Shown piece after piece: positions 7,655 through 9,797 of a stretch of 9,797 nt of DNA. This DNA comes from Actinomycetes bacterium (lineage in GTDB: Bacteria > Actinomycetota > Actinomycetes > JAJYSQ01). The notes beneath the pieces were generated by a model. It had not been told where the DNA came from. It ran no database searches and saw only the letters and a list, made by a program, of their open reading frames with translations. The position numbers were made by a program, and so were the translations under genes. The stretch is taken from the NCBI GenBank assembly GCA_021793495.1, contig JAJYSQ010000024.1:1-9797 (forward strand), written 5' to 3'. Numbering within the stretch: position 1 is the stretch's first letter; each line of letters opens with the position of its first letter.

Positions 7655-9669
7655 GGCTCCTCGTCGATGGCAGGGCGGCCGTCGATCACCGGGTGGGTCC
7701 CGACGGTCTCGGCGTCGCCCAGGATCTCACCGGTGGCGGTGTTCACCGCGGGCGCGCCCGGGCGGGTGGCCAGCGCGGCGACCACCGCGGCCGCGGTGGC
7801 TGGGCCGATCCCGTCCACCTGCGCGACCTGCTCGACGCTCGCCCGGCGCAGGGCGCGCAGCGAGCCGAACCGTTCCAGCAGCGCGGCCCGGCGGACCGGG
7901 CCCAGGCCGGGGACGCCGTCCAGGGCGCTGGTGGTCATCCGGGTGGAGCGGCGCTGCCGGTGGTAGGTGATGGCGAAGCGGTGCGCCTCGTCGCGGACCC
8001 GTTGCAGCAGGTAGAGGCCCTGGCTGGACCGGGGCAGGACCACCGGGTGCTCCTCGTCGGGACGCCACACCTCCTCCAGCCGCTTGGCCAGGCCGACCAG
8101 CGTGACATCGGGGACCCCGAGCTCGCCCAGCGCGGCGGCGGCCGCGGCCACCTGCGGAGGGCCGCCGTCCACGACCAGCAGCTGCGGGGGGTAGGCGAAC
8201 CGGCGTGGGGCGTCCGGCCGCTGGGTCGGGTCGATGGCGGTCTCCTCCTGGTAGCGGCGGAACCGGCGGGTGATCACCTCGTGGATCGACGCCACGTCGT
8301 CCTGGCCCTCGACGGTCTTGATGGCGAAGCGTCGGTACTCGGACTTGCGGGCCAGCCCGTCCTCGAACACCACCATCGAGGCGACCACCTCGGTGCCCTG
8401 CAGGTGGGACACGTCGTAGCACTCGATGCGCAGCGGCGCCTGCTCCATGCCGAGGGCGTCGGCGAGCTCCTGCAGCGCCTGCGCCCGGGCCGACAGGTCG
8501 GCGCCCCGCCGGGTCTTGTGCAGCACGAGGGACTGCCCGGCGTTGCGGGTCACGGTCTCCAGCAGGTCGCGCTTCTCCCCTCGCTGCGGCACCCGCAGGT
8601 CGACCTGGGCGCCGCGGCGCGCGCTGAGCCACTCCTGCAGGGCACGCGCCTGGTCCGGATCCACCGGCAGCGCAGGGACCAGCACCTCGCGAGGCACGGC
8701 GGCGACCCTCTGGCCGTCGACCGGCACGGCCTCCTCCTCGCCGTACAGCGCGACCAGCAGCGCCTCGATGAGCTCGCCGATGCCGGCGTCGTCGATCCGT
8801 TCGACGACGAAGCCCCGCTGGCCCCGGATGCGTCCGCCCCGGACGTGGAACACCTGCAGGGCCGCCTCCAACGGGTCCTCGGCGACCCCGACCACGTCCG
8901 CGTCGGTGGCGTCGCCGAGCACGACCGCGTTGCGCTCGGTGGCCCGCTGCAGAGCGGTGACGTTGTCCCGCAGCCGGGCAGCACGTTCGAACTCCTGGGC
9001 GGCGGCGGCCTCGCGCATCTGCCGTTCCAGGCGGCGGACGAACGTGGTGGTCGAGCCGGACATGAACGCGGCGAAGTCCTCGGCGATCACCCGGTGCTCG
9101 GCCGCGGACACCCGGCCCACACACGGCGCGGAGCACCGGTCGATGTAGCCGAGCAGGCAGGGCCGGCCGACCTGTCGGGCCCGGCGGAACACCCCGGACG
9201 AGCAGGTGCGGACCGGGAAGACGCGCAGCAGCAGGTCGACGGTCTCGCGGATCGCCCAGGCGTGCGCGTACGGGCCGAAGTACCGCACGCCCTTGCGCTT
9301 GGCCCCGCGCATCACCTGAACCCTCGGGTACTCCTCGTCGAGGGTGATGGCCAGCCACGGGTAGGACTTGTCGTCGCGGTACCGCACGTTGAACCGCGGG
9401 TCGTACTCCTTGATCCAGGAGTACTCCAGGGCCAGCGCCTCGACCTCGGTGGAGACCACGGTCCACTCGACGCTGGCCGCGGTGGTCACCATCAGCTGGG
9501 TGCGCGGGTGCAGCCCGGCGATGTCCTGGAAGTACGAGGAGAGCCGCGCGCGCAGGTTCTTGGCCTTGCCGACGTACACCACGCGACCGGACGGGTCTCG
9601 GAACCGGTACACCCCCGGGGTCTCGGGGATCGACCCGGGGGCCGGCCGGTAGGTCGCGGGGTCGGGCAC
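7651..9669 (-). CDS. uvrC: UvrC, excinuclease ABC subunit C
   Basis: UvrC makes both incisions around a DNA lesion after UvrA/UvrB damage recognition (nucleotide excision repair). The 672-residue product has the family layout. A GIY-YIG nuclease (about 15-95) makes the 3' cut, with GVYRF (19-23), YVGKAKNLR (32-40) and the metal-ligand Glu82 in EALALE. Cys156, 171, 179 and 183 match the four-cysteine set reported to hold an iron-sulfur cluster in E. coli UvrC. A UVR motif for UvrB contact is at about 208-242. The RNase H-like domain makes the 5' cut, with Asp419 (CYDVSHLQG), Asp501 (VVDGGPPQ) and His563 (DEAHRFAI). A tandem helix-hairpin-helix is at about 583-635, and a variable tail follows. 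GTG 9669 is chosen because the N-terminus [20 protein letters not shown] matches the style of actinobacterial UvrC and a -10 box lies exactly seven bases upstream. It is the first gene of the unit and its stop overlaps rapZ. Confidence 0.98.
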   Translation of the reverse strand: MPDPATYRPAPGSIPETPGVYRFRDPSGRVVYVGKAKNLRARLSSYFQDIAGLHPRTQLMVTTAASVEWTVVSTEVEALALEYSWIKEYDPRFNVRYRDDKSYPWLAITLDEEYPRVQVMRGAKRKGVRYFGPYAHAWAIRETVDLLLRVFPVRTCSSGVFRRARQVGRPCLLGYIDRCSAPCVGRVSAAEHRVIAEDFAAFMSGSTTTFVRRLERQMREAAAAQEFERAARLRDNVTALQRATERNAVVLGDATDADVVGVAEDPLEAALQVFHVRGGRIRGQRGFVVERIDDAGIGELIEALLVALYGEEEAVPVDGQRVAAVPREVLVPALPVDPDQARALQEWLSARRGAQVDLRVPQRGEKRDLLETVTRNAGQSLVLHKTRRGADLSARAQALQELADALGMEQAPLRIECYDVSHLQGTEVVASMVVFEDGLARKSEYRRFAIKTVEGQDDVASIHEVITRRFRRYQEETAIDPTQRPDAPRRFAYPPQLLVVDGGPPQVAAAAAALGELGVPDVTLVGLAKRLEEVWRPDEEHPVVLPRSSQGLYLLQRVRDEAHRFAITYHRQRRSTRMTTSALDGVPGLGPVRRAALLERFGSLRALRRASVEQVAQVDGIGPATAAAVVAALATRPGAPAVNTATGEILGDAETVGTHPVIDGRPAIDEEP

Positions 9670-9676
9670 GTGCTCC

Positions 9677-9682
9677 AGGGTA
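9677..9682 (-). promoter_or_regulatory. -10 element for a probably leaderless uvrC transcript
   Basis: TACCCT on the minus strand (9682 down to 9677) is the only TANNNT hexamer in the 128 bases before uvrC. Seven bases separate it from the GTG at 9669, which is the normal distance from -10 to transcription start, so the message should begin at the start codon itself. No clear -35 is present. A GGAG lies between them but only three bases from the GTG, too close for normal use. Confidence 0.5.
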
Positions 9683-9705
9683 GGCGCGCCGGCGTCACCC
9701 GGACG

Positions 9706-9717
9706 GCTCAGGTGAGC
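9706..9717. repeat. Short inverted repeat upstream of the uvrC promoter
   Basis: GCTCA-GG-TGAGC has perfect 5-bp arms around a 2-base centre. It lies about 37-48 bases before the predicted uvrC transcription start, just beyond where a -35 would be, so it could be an activator or repressor site. It also covers the stop codon of the possible upstream gene. A palindrome this short can arise by chance. Confidence 0.3.
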
Positions 9718-9797
9718 GGGGGCAGCGCCGATGGGTGGGACAGGCCGGTGGGTGAACGCGCTCGGATGGGGTTGGTGCTGGTGATGCTCAGGTCGGA
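9708..9797 (-). CDS. Possible C-terminal end of an upstream minus-strand gene (29 codons; cut by window edge)
   Basis: Reading inward from the right edge, one minus-strand frame is open for 29 codons (starting [18 protein letters not shown]) to a TGA at 9710-9708. Its third codon positions are G or C in 25 of 29 codons, clearly more than first positions (16) or second positions (20), which is the coding signature of this genome. I do not recognise the peptide, and 29 codons are too few to be sure. If real, the gene ends 38 bases before uvrC. If not, this stretch is simply intergenic. Confidence 0.25.
   Translation of the reverse strand, partial: SDLSITSTNPIRARSPTGLSHPSALPPLT

Noticed and set aside
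6710..7966. Plus-strand open frames of about 370-420 codons opposite rapZ and the end of uvrC
   Set aside because: Shadows created by GC bias; no conserved motifs, and they cross the coding boundaries of the real genes.

Overview
This window is high-GC DNA (third codon positions almost all G or C) and carries one of the best-known conserved gene blocks of Actinomycetota, entirely on the minus strand. In the direction of transcription the order is uvrC, rapZ, yvcK, whiA, gap, pgk, tpiA, then the permease and substrate-binding protein of a peptide-type ABC transporter. The WhiA sequence is of the actinobacterial type, the RapZ P-loop has the Arg variant I associate with actinobacteria, and GTG starts and short gene overlaps are frequent. 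All of this fits a high-GC actinomycete. The genus cannot be fixed from the sequence alone.

Region by region, from the right edge leftward: 9708-9797 may hold the last 29 codons of an upstream minus-strand gene. A -10 hexamer (TACCCT) then ends exactly seven bases before the GTG of uvrC, so the uvrC message is probably leaderless. uvrC, rapZ, yvcK and whiA overlap one another by 4, 4 and 10 bases and must form one transcription unit. A 108-base gap follows with hairpins, the only TANNNT -10 candidate in that gap and a strong Shine-Dalgarno. It probably gives the glycolytic trio gap-pgk-tpiA its own promoter on top of read-through. pgk starts on the last base of the gap stop codon, and tpiA starts beside the pgk stop codon. 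After tpiA lie about 245 non-coding bases with a weak hairpin, a cluster of CAGG repeats, two possible -10 hexamers and a 15-bp direct repeat. Next come an OppC/DppC-type permease and the N-terminus of its lipoprotein substrate-binding protein, cut by the left edge.

Functionally the block joins nucleotide excision repair (UvrC), two nucleotide-binding regulators tied in other bacteria to amino-sugar and cell-wall metabolism (RapZ, YvcK), the division/sporulation regulator WhiA, and the central triose-phosphate steps of glycolysis (GAPDH, PGK, TPI). The peptide transporter looks like a separate unit placed downstream, where many actinobacteria carry secG.

I found no RNA gene, mobile element, CRISPR array or convincing new system. 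The points that deserve a second look are small: the leaderless uvrC signal, an exact in-frame 18-bp tandem duplication at the YvcK N-terminus, a 15-bp direct repeat in front of the permease gene, the 14-bp palindrome next to the gap ribosome-binding site, and the apparent replacement of secG by a transporter.
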